Shown here: piece by piece, positions 56,231 through 64,000 of the stretch
How positions within the stretch are numbered: position 1 is the first letter of the stretch
How the letters are laid out: each line of letters starts with the position of its first letter
Assembly (NCBI RefSeq): GCF_014107495.1
Contig: NZ_CP041969.1
Span: 1,857,001 to 1,921,000 of the forward strand
Direction: 5' to 3'
Length of the DNA stretch: 64,000 nt
From: Cohnella cholangitidis
GTDB taxonomy: Bacteria > Bacillota > Bacilli > Paenibacillales > Paenibacillaceae
The notes under the pieces: model-generated
The model's database searches: none
The model's input: the letters and a program-made list of their open reading frames with translations, nothing else
Told to the model about the DNA's origin: nothing
Made by a program: the position numbers and the translations under genes

Positions 56231-58482
56231 GCTTGATTACCGACCATATGATTAGGAATCGCTTGCTTCCATACTTGGCGAAGCTCGGAGATGGATGCGT
56301 CGATCGCGTCGTTGCCGCCGATATTAACCGTCAAGCGGTCGCCCGATACCGTACCCAGACGTTGAAGAGGAACGCCGGCGAGCGTAATCGCGACTGCAAG
56401 CTTATCCGCTAGCTCAGGCTTAGCCGTAAGCAGAATACGGGATTGCGATTCGCTGAACAATGCGATATCCGGACGCAGATTCGTTTCGAACGTGACGTTC
56501 GCGCCAAGTCCGCGACCGAAGCCCGCTTCCGCGAGCGCCGCCGCCAAGCCGCCTTCGGACAAGTCATGCGCCGAAGCGACCAAGCCTTGTTGAATAACGT
56601 TAAGCACGGTTTTGTGCAGCTTCTGTTCAGTATCCAGATCAAGCTCCGGAGGACGGCCTTCCGTTACGCCGTGAACCGCGTATTGGAATTCGCTTCCGCC
56701 GATTTCCGCTTTCGTATCGCCGAGCAGGAAGATGACGTCGCCTTCCGCTTTGAATTCTTGCGTCGTAATGTGGTCCGTATCGTGTACGAGACCGACCATG
56801 CCGACGACCGGCGTCGGGTAGATCGCGCCGCGCGTATTCTCGTTGTACAAGGATACGTTACCGCCGATAACCGGCGTATCGAGCACGCGGCAAGCTTCCG
56901 CCATGCCGTCTACCGCTTTTTCCATCTGCCAGAAAATTTCCGGTTTCTCCGGACTGCCGAAGTTCAAGTTGTCCGTAATCGCCAGAGGCTCGGCTCCGGA
57001 ACATACGATGTTACGTCCCGCTTCCGCAACCGCGATTCTACCGCCCACTTCAGGGTCCAGATAGACGTAACGGCCATTGCAATCCGTCGTCATCGCCAGA
57101 CCTTTGCGCGTGCCGCGAATCGTAACGACGGCAGCGTCCGAACCCGGACGAACCGCGGTCTCGGTGCGAACCATGTAATCATATTGGTTATAAACCCACT
57201 CTTTGCTCGCCAGCGACGGGGAACCGAGCACTTTTTTCAGCGCGGCGTTCAGGTCGAGTACTTGCTCGTAGCGGTTCGTATCGATCGATCCGTTTTTCAA
57301 ATAGTATTCCGGAATTTGCGACGGTTTGTCGTAGATCGGGCAATCGTCGACAAGCGCGTGAACCGGCATGTCGCCGACCAGCTCGCCTTTGTGGAACAGC
57401 TTCAGGCGGCCGTCGTCGGACACTTTGCCGACCTTCGCGCAGTGAAGTCCCCAACGCTCGAAAATGCCTTTAGCTTGAGCTTCGTGTTGAGGCTCGCAAA
57501 CGAACAGCATCCGCTCCTGCGATTCGGACAACATCATCTCGTAAGCGGTCATTCCCTCTTCGCGCTGAGGAACCTCGTCGAGATACAGCTCCATGCCGTT
57601 ACCGGCTTTGCTCGCCATCTCCGCGCTCGAACAAGTCAATCCCGCCGCGCCCATATCTTGAATTCCGAGCACGATGCCGGAATCGATAAGCTCCAGCGTA
57701 GCTTCCATAACGAGCTTCTCCATGAACGGATCGCCGACTTGCACGGCCGAACGCTTCGCTTCGGATTCCGCCGTTAAATCCTCGGACGCGAACGTCGCGC
57801 CGTGGATCCCGTCGCGGCCGGTAGCAGGTCCTACGTAGAACACCGGGTTCCCGATTCCTTTGGCAACGCCGCGTTGGATTTTGTCGTGGTCGATCAAGCC
57901 TACGCACATCGCGTTGACGAGCGGATTTCCTTCATATGCCTCATCGAACATGACTTCCCCGGCAACCGTCGGAATCCCGATGCAGTTACCGTAGCCCGCG
58001 ATCCCGCTGACGACGTGCTCGAACAGGTAACGAACGCGGTCGTTCTCGAGACGACCGAAACGCAGGGAGTTAAGCAAGGCAACAGGACGAGCGCCCATCG
58101 AGAAAATATCGCGAATGATACCGCCGACCCCAGTCGCCGCTCCTTGGTAAGGCTCGACAGCGGACGGATGGTTGTGGGATTCGATCTTGAACACGACCGC
58201 TTGGTTGTCGCCGATATCGACGATACCCGCGCCTTCGCCCGGTCCCATCAATACGCGAGGACCCGAGGTCGGGAACTTCTTCAAGAGCGGTTTGGAGTTT
58301 TTGTACGCGCAGTGCTCGGACCACATTACGCTGAATACGCCGATTTCCGTGTAGTTCGGTTTACGTCCCATGAAGCCGCAAATCAAATCGTATTCTTTGT
58401 CCGATACTCCGAATTGCTTATATATTTTCTGTTCTGCGATTTGCTCGACAGTTGGTTCTTTAGCGGATACTTGCTGCGCCAT
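56227..58482 (-). CDS. purL: phosphoribosylformylglycinamidine synthase subunit PurL
   Basis: 751 residues, the small PurL of the three-part Bacillus-type enzyme. Motifs include [39 protein letters not shown] and [16 protein letters not shown]. It works with PurQ (glutaminase) and PurS, both encoded just upstream. It overlaps purQ by 23 bp. Confidence 0.96.
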   Translation of the reverse strand: MAQQVSAKEPTVEQIAEQKIYKQFGVSDKEYDLICGFMGRKPNYTEIGVFSVMWSEHCAYKNSKPLLKKFPTSGPRVLMGPGEGAGIVDIGDNQAVVFKIESHNHPSAVEPYQGAATGVGGIIRDIFSMGARPVALLNSLRFGRLENDRVRYLFEHVVSGIAGYGNCIGIPTVAGEVMFDEAYEGNPLVNAMCVGLIDHDKIQRGVAKGIGNPVFYVGPATGRDGIHGATFASEDLTAESEAKRSAVQVGDPFMEKLVMEATLELIDSGIVLGIQDMGAAGLTCSSAEMASKAGNGMELYLDEVPQREEGMTAYEMMLSESQERMLFVCEPQHEAQAKGIFERWGLHCAKVGKVSDDGRLKLFHKGELVGDMPVHALVDDCPIYDKPSQIPEYYLKNGSIDTNRYEQVLDLNAALKKVLGSPSLASKEWVYNQYDYMVRTETAVRPGSDAAVVTIRGTRKGLAMTTDCNGRYVYLDPEVGGRIAVAEAGRNIVCSGAEPLAITDNLNFGSPEKPEIFWQMEKAVDGMAEACRVLDTPVIGGNVSLYNENTRGAIYPTPVVGMVGLVHDTDHITTQEFKAEGDVIFLLGDTKAEIGGSEFQYAVHGVTEGRPPELDLDTEQKLHKTVLNVIQQGLVASAHDLSEGGLAAALAEAGFGRGLGANVTFETNLRPDIALFSESQSRILLTAKPELADKLAVAITLAGVPLQRLGTVSGDRLTVNIGGNDAIDASISELRQVWKQAIPNHMVGNQA

Positions 58483-59152
58483 TACGTTCCCTCCAAGCGT
58501 TTAATACTGACGTAAACATCTTCGCGCCGTCTGCGGAACCGAGGATGTCTTTCACCGCGCGCTCCGGATGCGGCATCATGCCGACTACGTTGCCCGCTTC
58601 GTTGCACACGCCGGCGATGTTGTCTACCGAACCGTTCGGATTGTCGCCCGCATAACGGAATACGATCTGGTTGTTCGCTTTCAGCTTGGCCAACGTCTCG
58701 TCGTCCACGTAGAAGCTTCCTTCTCCGTGAGCGATCGGGATATCGATGACGTCGCCTTGGTTGTAAGCATTCGTAAAAGCAGTCTTGGCGTTCTCGACGA
58801 CCAAATCTACTTGGTGGCAACGGAATTTAAGCGAATTGTTGCGGATAAGCGCCCCTGGCAGAAGCCCTGCTTCGGTAAGGATTTGGAACCCGTTGCAGAT
58901 CCCGAGGACGAATTTGCCGGCTTCCGCCGCTTTTTGAACTTCCGCCATAACAGGCGCGAATTGCGCGATTGCGCCGCAACGCAAGTAATCCCCGTAGGAG
59001 AAACCGCCCGGCACGAGAATCGCATCGTAAGCGGATAGATCGGTTGCCGTGTGGAAAACGTAATCGACGGATTGTCCTACCGTGTCTTCTACCGCTTTGT
59101 AGCAGTCGATATCGCAGTTGGAGCCCGGAAATACGAGGACAGCGAATTTCAT
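58460..59152 (-). CDS. purQ: phosphoribosylformylglycinamidine synthase glutaminase subunit
   Basis: 230 residues, class I glutamine amidotransferase. Nucleophile C86 ([11 protein letters not shown]), with H195 and E197 in MMPHPERA. It supplies ammonia to PurL. It overlaps purL by 23 bp and follows purS by 6 bases, so the three subunits are made together. Confidence 0.96.
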   Translation of the reverse strand: MKFAVLVFPGSNCDIDCYKAVEDTVGQSVDYVFHTATDLSAYDAILVPGGFSYGDYLRCGAIAQFAPVMAEVQKAAEAGKFVLGICNGFQILTEAGLLPGALIRNNSLKFRCHQVDLVVENAKTAFTNAYNQGDVIDIPIAHGEGSFYVDDETLAKLKANNQIVFRYAGDNPNGSVDNIAGVCNEAGNVVGMMPHPERAVKDILGSADGAKMFTSVLNAWRERNGAASIR

Positions 59153-59158
59153 GGATGC

Positions 59159-59401
59159 TCAGTCCTCCAATTCGAAGCGATAGTCTTCGACGACGGTGTT
59201 CGCCAGAAGCTTCTCGCACATGACTTTGAGCTTTTCTTCCGCTTGCGCGCGGTCGTTCGTATCCAGATCCAATTCCAGGTATTTACCGATTCTCACTTTG
59301 CCGACTTCGTTGAAGCCGAGAGTATGCAGCGCGCCTTGCACCGCGTTCCCTTGCGGGTCGAGCACGTTCTGCTTGATCGTTACGTAAACCTTTGCTTTCA
59401 T
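59159..59401 (-). CDS. purS: phosphoribosylformylglycinamidine synthase subunit PurS
   Basis: 80 residues, a normal PurS: MKAKVYVTIKQNVLDPQGNA and GKYLELDL. It bridges PurL and PurQ. ATG 59401 has AGGAGG upstream. A 480-base gap with tandem repeats separates it from purC. Confidence 0.95.
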   Translation of the reverse strand: MKAKVYVTIKQNVLDPQGNAVQGALHTLGFNEVGKVRIGKYLELDLDTNDRAQAEEKLKVMCEKLLANTVVEDYRFELED

Positions 59402-59469
59402 TGGAGTTCCTCCTGATATGGGGTATGGATTTGGTTATTAGTTAACATGTGCGATTTGAAAATGCGGCG

Positions 59470-59862
59470 ATAATTGCGGCATTCCGTGCCGTTATTCCGT
59501 GCGCCGAACGGACTTTGGGCGATATAGCGGCATCTGGTGCCGTTATTTCATACGCCGACCCGACATTGGGCGAAATAGTGGCATTCCGTGCCGTTATTCC
59601 GTACGTCAGCCCAACTTTGGGCGAAATAGCGGTATTCCGTGCCGTTATTCCGTGCGTCAGCCCGACTTTGGACGAAATAGCGGCATTCCGTGCCGTTATT
59701 CCGTGCGTCAGCCCGGCTTTGGACGAAATAGCGGTATTCCGTGCCGTTATTCCGTGCGTCAGTCCGACTTTGGGCGAAATAGCGGCATTCCGTGCCGTTA
59801 TTCCGTGCGCCGAACGGACTTTGGACGAAATAGCGGCATCTGGTGCCGTTATTCCAGCCCGC
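59470..59862. repeat. eight tandem 51-bp repeats between purC and purS
   Basis: The octamer GCCGTTAT recurs at 59488, 59539, 59590, 59641, 59692, 59743, 59794 and 59845, exactly 51 bases apart. Each junction holds a hairpin-capable pair, AATAGCGGCA and TGCCGTTATT, around a five-base loop. Because 51 is a multiple of three, several frames on both strands stay open (17-residue periods such as FRAVIPCVSPTLDEIAA), but none has a ribosome binding site. It is treated as non-coding, 480 bases in all. Confidence 0.9.
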
Positions 59863-59884
59863 CCGACGCTCGAGCAACCGATTC

Positions 59885-60766
59885 TTACTTCATCAACCTG
59901 CGAGCGATATCCTGATATCTCGACGTTGTCGCCTCGACGACCGATGCGGGCAACTGAGGCGGCGGACTGTTCTTGTCCCAATCCGATCCCGCCAAGTACG
60001 CTCTCACCGGTTCTTTGTCCATGCTGTCGATCTCAACGTCGAGCTTGTAATTTTCCTCCGCCCAGAAGCGCGAGGAATCGGGAGTAAACAATTCATCGAT
60101 AAGAACGATTTCGCCGTCGATCAATCCGAACTCGAACTTGCAATCCGCGAGGATGATGCCCCGCTTAGCGCAGTAATCCCGGCCGAATTCGTACAGCTTC
60201 AGGCTGCGGTCCCGCAACCCTTCGGCCAACTCGGCGCCGACGCGGCGCGACATCTCCTCGAAAGGAATGTCCTCGTCATGTCCGACGTCGTTCTTGCCCG
60301 CCGGAGTGAAGATCGGCCGCTCAAGCTTCGAGTTCTTGTGCAACCCTTCAGGCAGCTTAATACCGTTAACTTCACCGTTCGATTGGTATTGCCGCCATCC
60401 GCCGCCCGTAATGTAACCGCGCACGACGCATTCGATATCGATCCTTTTCGCTTTGCGGCTAACCATGATCCGACCCGCAAGCTTGTCCGGCTCGGATACG
60501 ATATCCCCGAGCAGCGCCACGTCCGTGTGCACGACATGGTTAAGCTGAATCGCCGCCGTTTGCTCGAACCAATAAGCGCTTAAGCCGTTCAACACGCTGC
60601 CTTTGCCCGGTACGGGCGGATCCAGCACGTAGTCGAAAGCCGAGATCCGGTCCGTTACTACTATTAATAGATGTTCTCCGAGATCGTACAACTCCCGGAC
60701 TTTGCCCTTATGGATAAGGGGGGCGTTAACGAGCCCTTCGGCCGTAGCCAAAGCTTGGGTAGTCAT
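59885..60766 (-). CDS. purC: SAICAR synthase (long form)
   Basis: 293 residues, longer than the 241-residue enzyme of Bacillus subtilis and closer in layout to the long (yeast ADE1-like) class: LIHKGKVRELYDLGEHLLIVVTDRISAFDYV, then VRGYITGGGWRQYQ and LADCKFEFGLIDGEIVLIDE. It joins aspartate to CAIR. ATG 60766 is preceded by AAGGAGG. It is followed by the 51-bp repeat array instead of a short gap to purS. Confidence 0.94.
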   Translation of the reverse strand: MTTQALATAEGLVNAPLIHKGKVRELYDLGEHLLIVVTDRISAFDYVLDPPVPGKGSVLNGLSAYWFEQTAAIQLNHVVHTDVALLGDIVSEPDKLAGRIMVSRKAKRIDIECVVRGYITGGGWRQYQSNGEVNGIKLPEGLHKNSKLERPIFTPAGKNDVGHDEDIPFEEMSRRVGAELAEGLRDRSLKLYEFGRDYCAKRGIILADCKFEFGLIDGEIVLIDELFTPDSSRFWAEENYKLDVEIDSMDKEPVRAYLAGSDWDKNSPPPQLPASVVEATTSRYQDIARRLMK

Positions 60767-60801
60767 GTCTGCCTCCTTGGGGCGGTTCGCCGCCGCTTGC
60801 C

Positions 60802-62097
60802 TTATTTCAAACCCAAACGGTCGAAAATCGTGTTAACGTGCTTAAGATGCCAAGTCGGATCGAAGCATTCCGCGATTTCTTCGGCGGACAGCACGTCCGT
60901 GATTTCCTTCGTCGATCCCACGATATCGCGGAAATCGCGTTGTTCTTCCCACGCCTGCATCGCGCGCGGTTGAACGGTATCGTAAGCTTGCTCGCGGCTG
61001 AAGCCTTTGTCGATCAGCTTCGTCAGAACGCGGCCGGAGAAAGGCACATTATAGGTACGGGTCATGTTGCGTTTCATGTTTTCCGGGAATACCGTCAAGT
61101 TCTTCACGATGTTGCCGAAACGGTTGAGCATATAGTTCAGCAACATAGTCGCATCCGGTAAAATAACTCTCTCCGCGGAGGAGTGCGAGATGTCGCGCTC
61201 ATGCCACAGCGGAACGTTCTCGTAAGCGGTAAGCATATGTCCGCGGATGACGCGGGACAAGCCGCTCATGTTCTCGCAACCGATCGGGTTGCGCTTGTGC
61301 GGCATGGCCGACGAGCCTTTTTGGCCTTTGCCGAACGGCTCTTCGACTTCGCGGAATTCGCTCTTCTGCAAGCCGCGGATTTCCGTAGCGAACTTGTCGA
61401 TCGATGTCGCGATCAACGCCAATGTCGACATGTATTCCGCATGACGGTCGCGTTGAAGCGTCTGCGTCGAGATCGGCGCGGCTTTGATGCCCAGTTTGTT
61501 GCAAACGAATTGCTCCACTTGAGGATCGATGTTCGCGTACGTTCCGACGGCTCCGGACATTTTACCGAATTGAACTCCGTCCGCCGCGCGCTCGAAACGC
61601 TCCAGGTTGCGTTTCATTTCTTCGTGCCACAACGCCAGCTTCAATCCGAAAGTCGTCGGCTCGGCATGAACGCCGTGCGTACGTCCCATCATCGGAGTAT
61701 CTTTATATTTGATCGCCTGATCGCGAAGAATCGAGATGAAGTTTTCGATGTCTTTCTTCAAAATCGCGTTAGCTTGCAATAATAGATAACCCATAGCCGT
61801 ATCCACGACATCCGTCGAAGTCAGCCCGTAATGCACCCATTTGCGTTCGGCGCCCAAGCTTTCCGATACCGCGCGGGTAAAGGCGATAACGTCATGGCGA
61901 GTTTCAAGCTCGATCTCGTTAATGCGGTCGATGTCGAACTTCGCGTTTTTGCGAAGCGCTACCGTGTCTTCATGAGGAATATGGCCTAGCTCCGCCCATG
62001 CTTCGCAAGCGCATAATTCGACTTCCAGCCAAGCGTTGAATTTGTTCTCTTCCGTCCAGATTGCCCGCATCTCGGGGCGGCTATAGCGTTCTAACAT
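60802..62097 (-). CDS. purB: adenylosuccinate lyase
   Basis: 431 residues. The fumarase/aspartase signature is [11 protein letters not shown], with [12 protein letters not shown] and [16 protein letters not shown] earlier. It acts twice in purine synthesis (SAICAR to AICAR and adenylosuccinate to AMP). It begins 6 bases after the purK stop. Confidence 0.96.
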   Translation of the reverse strand: MLERYSRPEMRAIWTEENKFNAWLEVELCACEAWAELGHIPHEDTVALRKNAKFDIDRINEIELETRHDVIAFTRAVSESLGAERKWVHYGLTSTDVVDTAMGYLLLQANAILKKDIENFISILRDQAIKYKDTPMMGRTHGVHAEPTTFGLKLALWHEEMKRNLERFERAADGVQFGKMSGAVGTYANIDPQVEQFVCNKLGIKAAPISTQTLQRDRHAEYMSTLALIATSIDKFATEIRGLQKSEFREVEEPFGKGQKGSSAMPHKRNPIGCENMSGLSRVIRGHMLTAYENVPLWHERDISHSSAERVILPDATMLLNYMLNRFGNIVKNLTVFPENMKRNMTRTYNVPFSGRVLTKLIDKGFSREQAYDTVQPRAMQAWEEQRDFRDIVGSTKEITDVLSAEEIAECFDPTWHLKHVNTIFDRLGLK

Positions 62098-62103
62098 GTC
62101 TGA

Positions 62104-63359
62104 TTAGACCCTCCATATATTCGATTGGGCTATCCATTCCAGCGCCGCTTCCACGTTCGGTGCAAGCACGTTCAGGTGTCCCATTTTTCGTTTATGCTTT
62201 GCCTCTGCTTTGCCATAAAGGTGTACCTTAGGTTCGACGCCGAGACGTTCAGCCGTCGTGTCACGTTTCGCCATCCAAGCGATCAGCGGTTCCGTGTGCT
62301 CTCCGAGGATGTTGGCCATAACCACCGGCGTAAGAAGCGCCGGATCGCCGAGCGGCAAATTGCAGATGGCTCGCACGTGCTGTTCGAACTGCGATGTCCG
62401 GCAAGCCTCCATCGTATAATGGCCCGAATTGTGCGGCCTTGGCGCGAGCTCGTTGACGTACAGTTGTCCGTCGGCGGTCAAGAATAGCTCAACCGCGATA
62501 AGTCCGACAACGCCGAGCGTCTCCGCGATCGAGATCGCCAGCTTCTCGGCTTCTTGCCGCACCGCGTCTTCAATACGTGCCGGTACGATAGATAAGTGCA
62601 ATATATTATGAACATGGACATTTTCCGCAGGCGGGAATGTTTTCACTTCGCCCGAAGGACTTCGGGCGCGATTACGGAAATTTCCTTGTCGAACTTGATG
62701 AATTTCTCCAGAACGAGTTGCGTACCGGTACGGCTTGCTTCGTTCCATGCCGGCTCCAGCTCGTCGTCCGCGCGCAAAACCCATTGCCCTTTGCCGTCGT
62801 AACCTCCGGTCGCCGTCTTCAAGACGGCCGGCAAGCCTAACGATGCAGCCGCTTCGCGCAAGCTCTCCAGACTGACGATTTCGGCATAAGGAGCCACCTT
62901 CACGCCCGCAGCTTCGACCGCGCGTTTCTCGCGAAGACGATGCTGGGTCGTATATAGCAACGCGCTGCCTTGCGGCACGTAAGATTCCGTCTCCAGCATG
63001 GCCGCTACGCCGGCATCGACGTTTTCGAATTCATAGGTAATGACGTCCGAGCGGGCAGCCAGCTCCCTGGCAGCATTCTTATCGTCATAATTCGCCACGA
63101 TTTGAGCCGCCGTCTGGCCGCAAGGCGAATCGGGAGTCGGATCAAGCGTCAAGAATCGATAGCCTAGACGGTTGCCCGCATGAGCCAGCATCCGGCCTAA
63201 TTGGCCTCCGCCGAGCACGCCGATGGTGGCACCTGGCAGAATCGTCCGAGGCTGCGCACCCTTCGCGCCCTCTTCTCCCCCGACAACATCGCATCCGAAA
63301 GCGTCGCATGCGGCGCCTTCGCCGCCGAATAAATTCACAAGCTTATCTCCGCTGCTCAT
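62104..63359 (-). pseudogene. purK: N5-carboxyaminoimidazole ribonucleotide synthase, frameshifted
   Basis: The sequence encodes a full ATP-grasp PurK (about 418 residues): IGVLGGGQLGRMLAHAG, YEFENVD, VLKTATGGYDGKGQWV, then ARSPSGEVKTFPPAENVH and ELAPRPHNSGHYT. It is split: frame one stops after EISVIAPEVLRAK, and the other resumes at RSPSGEV. One base missing by the GGG at 62664-62666 accounts for it. The start overlaps the purE stop by 4 bp, and the N-terminus has about 45 extra residues before the fold. As the operon is otherwise whole, a sequence error is likely; a real mutation would force use of bicarbonate by another route or purine need. Confidence 0.85.
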
Positions 63360-63844
63360 GACGGCAACTCTCCATTGTCGAGAACTTCTTGCGTGATCCG
63401 GTCGCGCCGCGCCGACAAGCGGGCCTGCACTTCGGGATCGAATGAACCGATCATTTGCGCCGCCAGCAAACCTGCGTTCGTCGCGCCAGCGGCTCCGATC
63501 GCGACCGTCGCGACGGGAATGCCGCCCGGCATCTGAACGATCGATAGCAACGAATCAAGCCCGTTCAAGGCCTTCGACTGAACAGGCACTCCGATAACGG
63601 GCAGAACGGTTTTGGCTGCGACCATGCCCGGCAGATGGGCAGCGCCGCCGGCACCGGCGATTATGACTTTCAGGCCGCGAGACACGGCGGTCTCGGCATA
63701 TTCGAACATCAAATCCGGCGTCCGATGCGCGGAGACGACTTTTTTCTCGTACGGAATGTTAAGCTCCTCGAGCACCTCGCACGCTTTTTTCATCGTTTCC
63801 CAATCCGACGTACTTCCCATAATGACGCCGACAAGTGAAGACAT
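63356..63844 (-). CDS. purE: N5-carboxyaminoimidazole ribonucleotide mutase
   Basis: 162 residues from ATG 63844 ([18 protein letters not shown]), with AAGGG seven bases upstream. GSTSDW, SAHRTPD and [11 protein letters not shown] are the class I PurE motifs. It converts N5-CAIR to CAIR. It is the first gene of the operon and overlaps purK by 4 bp. Confidence 0.95.
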   Translation of the reverse strand: MSSLVGVIMGSTSDWETMKKACEVLEELNIPYEKKVVSAHRTPDLMFEYAETAVSRGLKVIIAGAGGAAHLPGMVAAKTVLPVIGVPVQSKALNGLDSLLSIVQMPGGIPVATVAIGAAGATNAGLLAAQMIGSFDPEVQARLSARRDRITQEVLDNGELPS

Positions 63845-63887
63845 GATTCCACCCTTCCCCAGATGCGATCTTGAGTCCCATGCGACC

Positions 63888-63942
63888 AGAAATAAAAAAA
63901 GATCAATGGGAATACCGTCAGTATTCCCCAATCGACCTTTAA
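63888..63942 (-). promoter_or_regulatory. leader terminator/attenuator ahead of purE
   Basis: On the minus strand AAGGTCGAT-GGG-AATAC pairs with GTATT-CCC-ATTGATCTT (two bulges), followed by seven T residues, about 45 bases before the purE start. Such a terminator in a purE leader is what a purine riboswitch uses. The aptamer would lie at or beyond the window edge, and no purine aptamer signature is complete in the last 60 bases. Confidence 0.7.
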
Positions 63943-64000
63943 GTTCTCTACACCTTATAGGCAACGCTCGACGGCGACAAGAGGAAGCCCGAACCTTCGC

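Noticed and set aside
59470..59862. CRISPR array
   Set aside because: There are no unique spacers: the whole 51-bp unit is repeated in tandem, and no cas genes are present.
59449..60087. Plus-strand frame of 212 codons with 17-residue repeats
   Set aside because: The openness follows from a 51-bp period; other frames on both strands are open too, there is no ribosome binding site, and it runs on antisense to purC.
63940..64000. Complete guanine riboswitch aptamer
   Set aside because: The conserved core segments of the purine aptamer could not be found in the visible leader.

Overview
The window looks like a chromosomal segment of a Gram-positive, spore-forming firmicute of the Paenibacillaceae (Paenibacillus/Cohnella type). 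The reasons are SLH-domain surface proteins, an LplA/LplB/LplC-like sugar ABC transporter beside a YesM/YesN-type two-component system, YerB and YerC homologues, GGAGG ribosome binding sites, and a purine operon in the Bacillus order (purEKBCSQLFMNHD). No rRNA or tRNA gene was recognised.

Layout. 0.3-9.7 kb: a large secreted beta-propeller/Ig/SLH protein, then a response regulator with a SARP-like BTAD output and its double-transmitter hybrid kinase. 10-16.5 kb: a DoxX membrane protein behind a candidate FNR/CRP-type activator site, a frameshifted class A penicillin-binding protein and a second, frameshifted 7TM hybrid kinase. 16.6-18.7 kb: a BlaR1/BlaI-type pair with two operator dyads. 18.8-29.9 kb: an AT-richer accessory island with five small hypothetical or immunity-like genes, a decayed serine recombinase, a type I restriction-modification operon (hsdR - DUF4145 gene - hsdM - hsdS), a decayed cytosine-5 DNA methyltransferase and, at its right edge, a short copy of what looks like the guaA 3' end (candidate attachment site). 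30-33.3 kb: rlmCD-like (frameshifted), dgkB and sirB/cbiX in one operon. 33.5-40.8 kb: sugar ABC transporter with its AraC-type regulator and sensor kinase. 41-49.7 kb: mostly housekeeping and single genes (YerC, a VrrA/YqfQ-like protein, DUF1861, Pit phosphate transporter with DUF47, YerB, a DJ-1/PfpI protein, an alpha/beta hydrolase, an SLH-anchored beta-lactamase-like serine hydrolase, a 39-residue membrane peptide). 49.7-64 kb: the complete 12-gene de novo purine operon on the minus strand, entered from the right edge through a leader terminator.

Two themes stand out. First, four otherwise good genes (PBP1A, hybrid kinase 2, rlmCD, purK) are each broken by what looks like one missing base, usually in or next to a G or C run. 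Two of them are housekeeping genes, so base-calling or assembly error is the simplest explanation. Second, three gaps inside the purine operon carry unusual structured DNA: four palindromes (purH-purD), a 114-nt imperfect hairpin (purF-purM) and eight exact-period 51-bp tandem repeats (purC-purS). The most interesting accessory content is the defence/immunity island with its inserted DUF4145 gene, and the BlaR1-like protein whose sensor domain is not a penicillin-binding domain.
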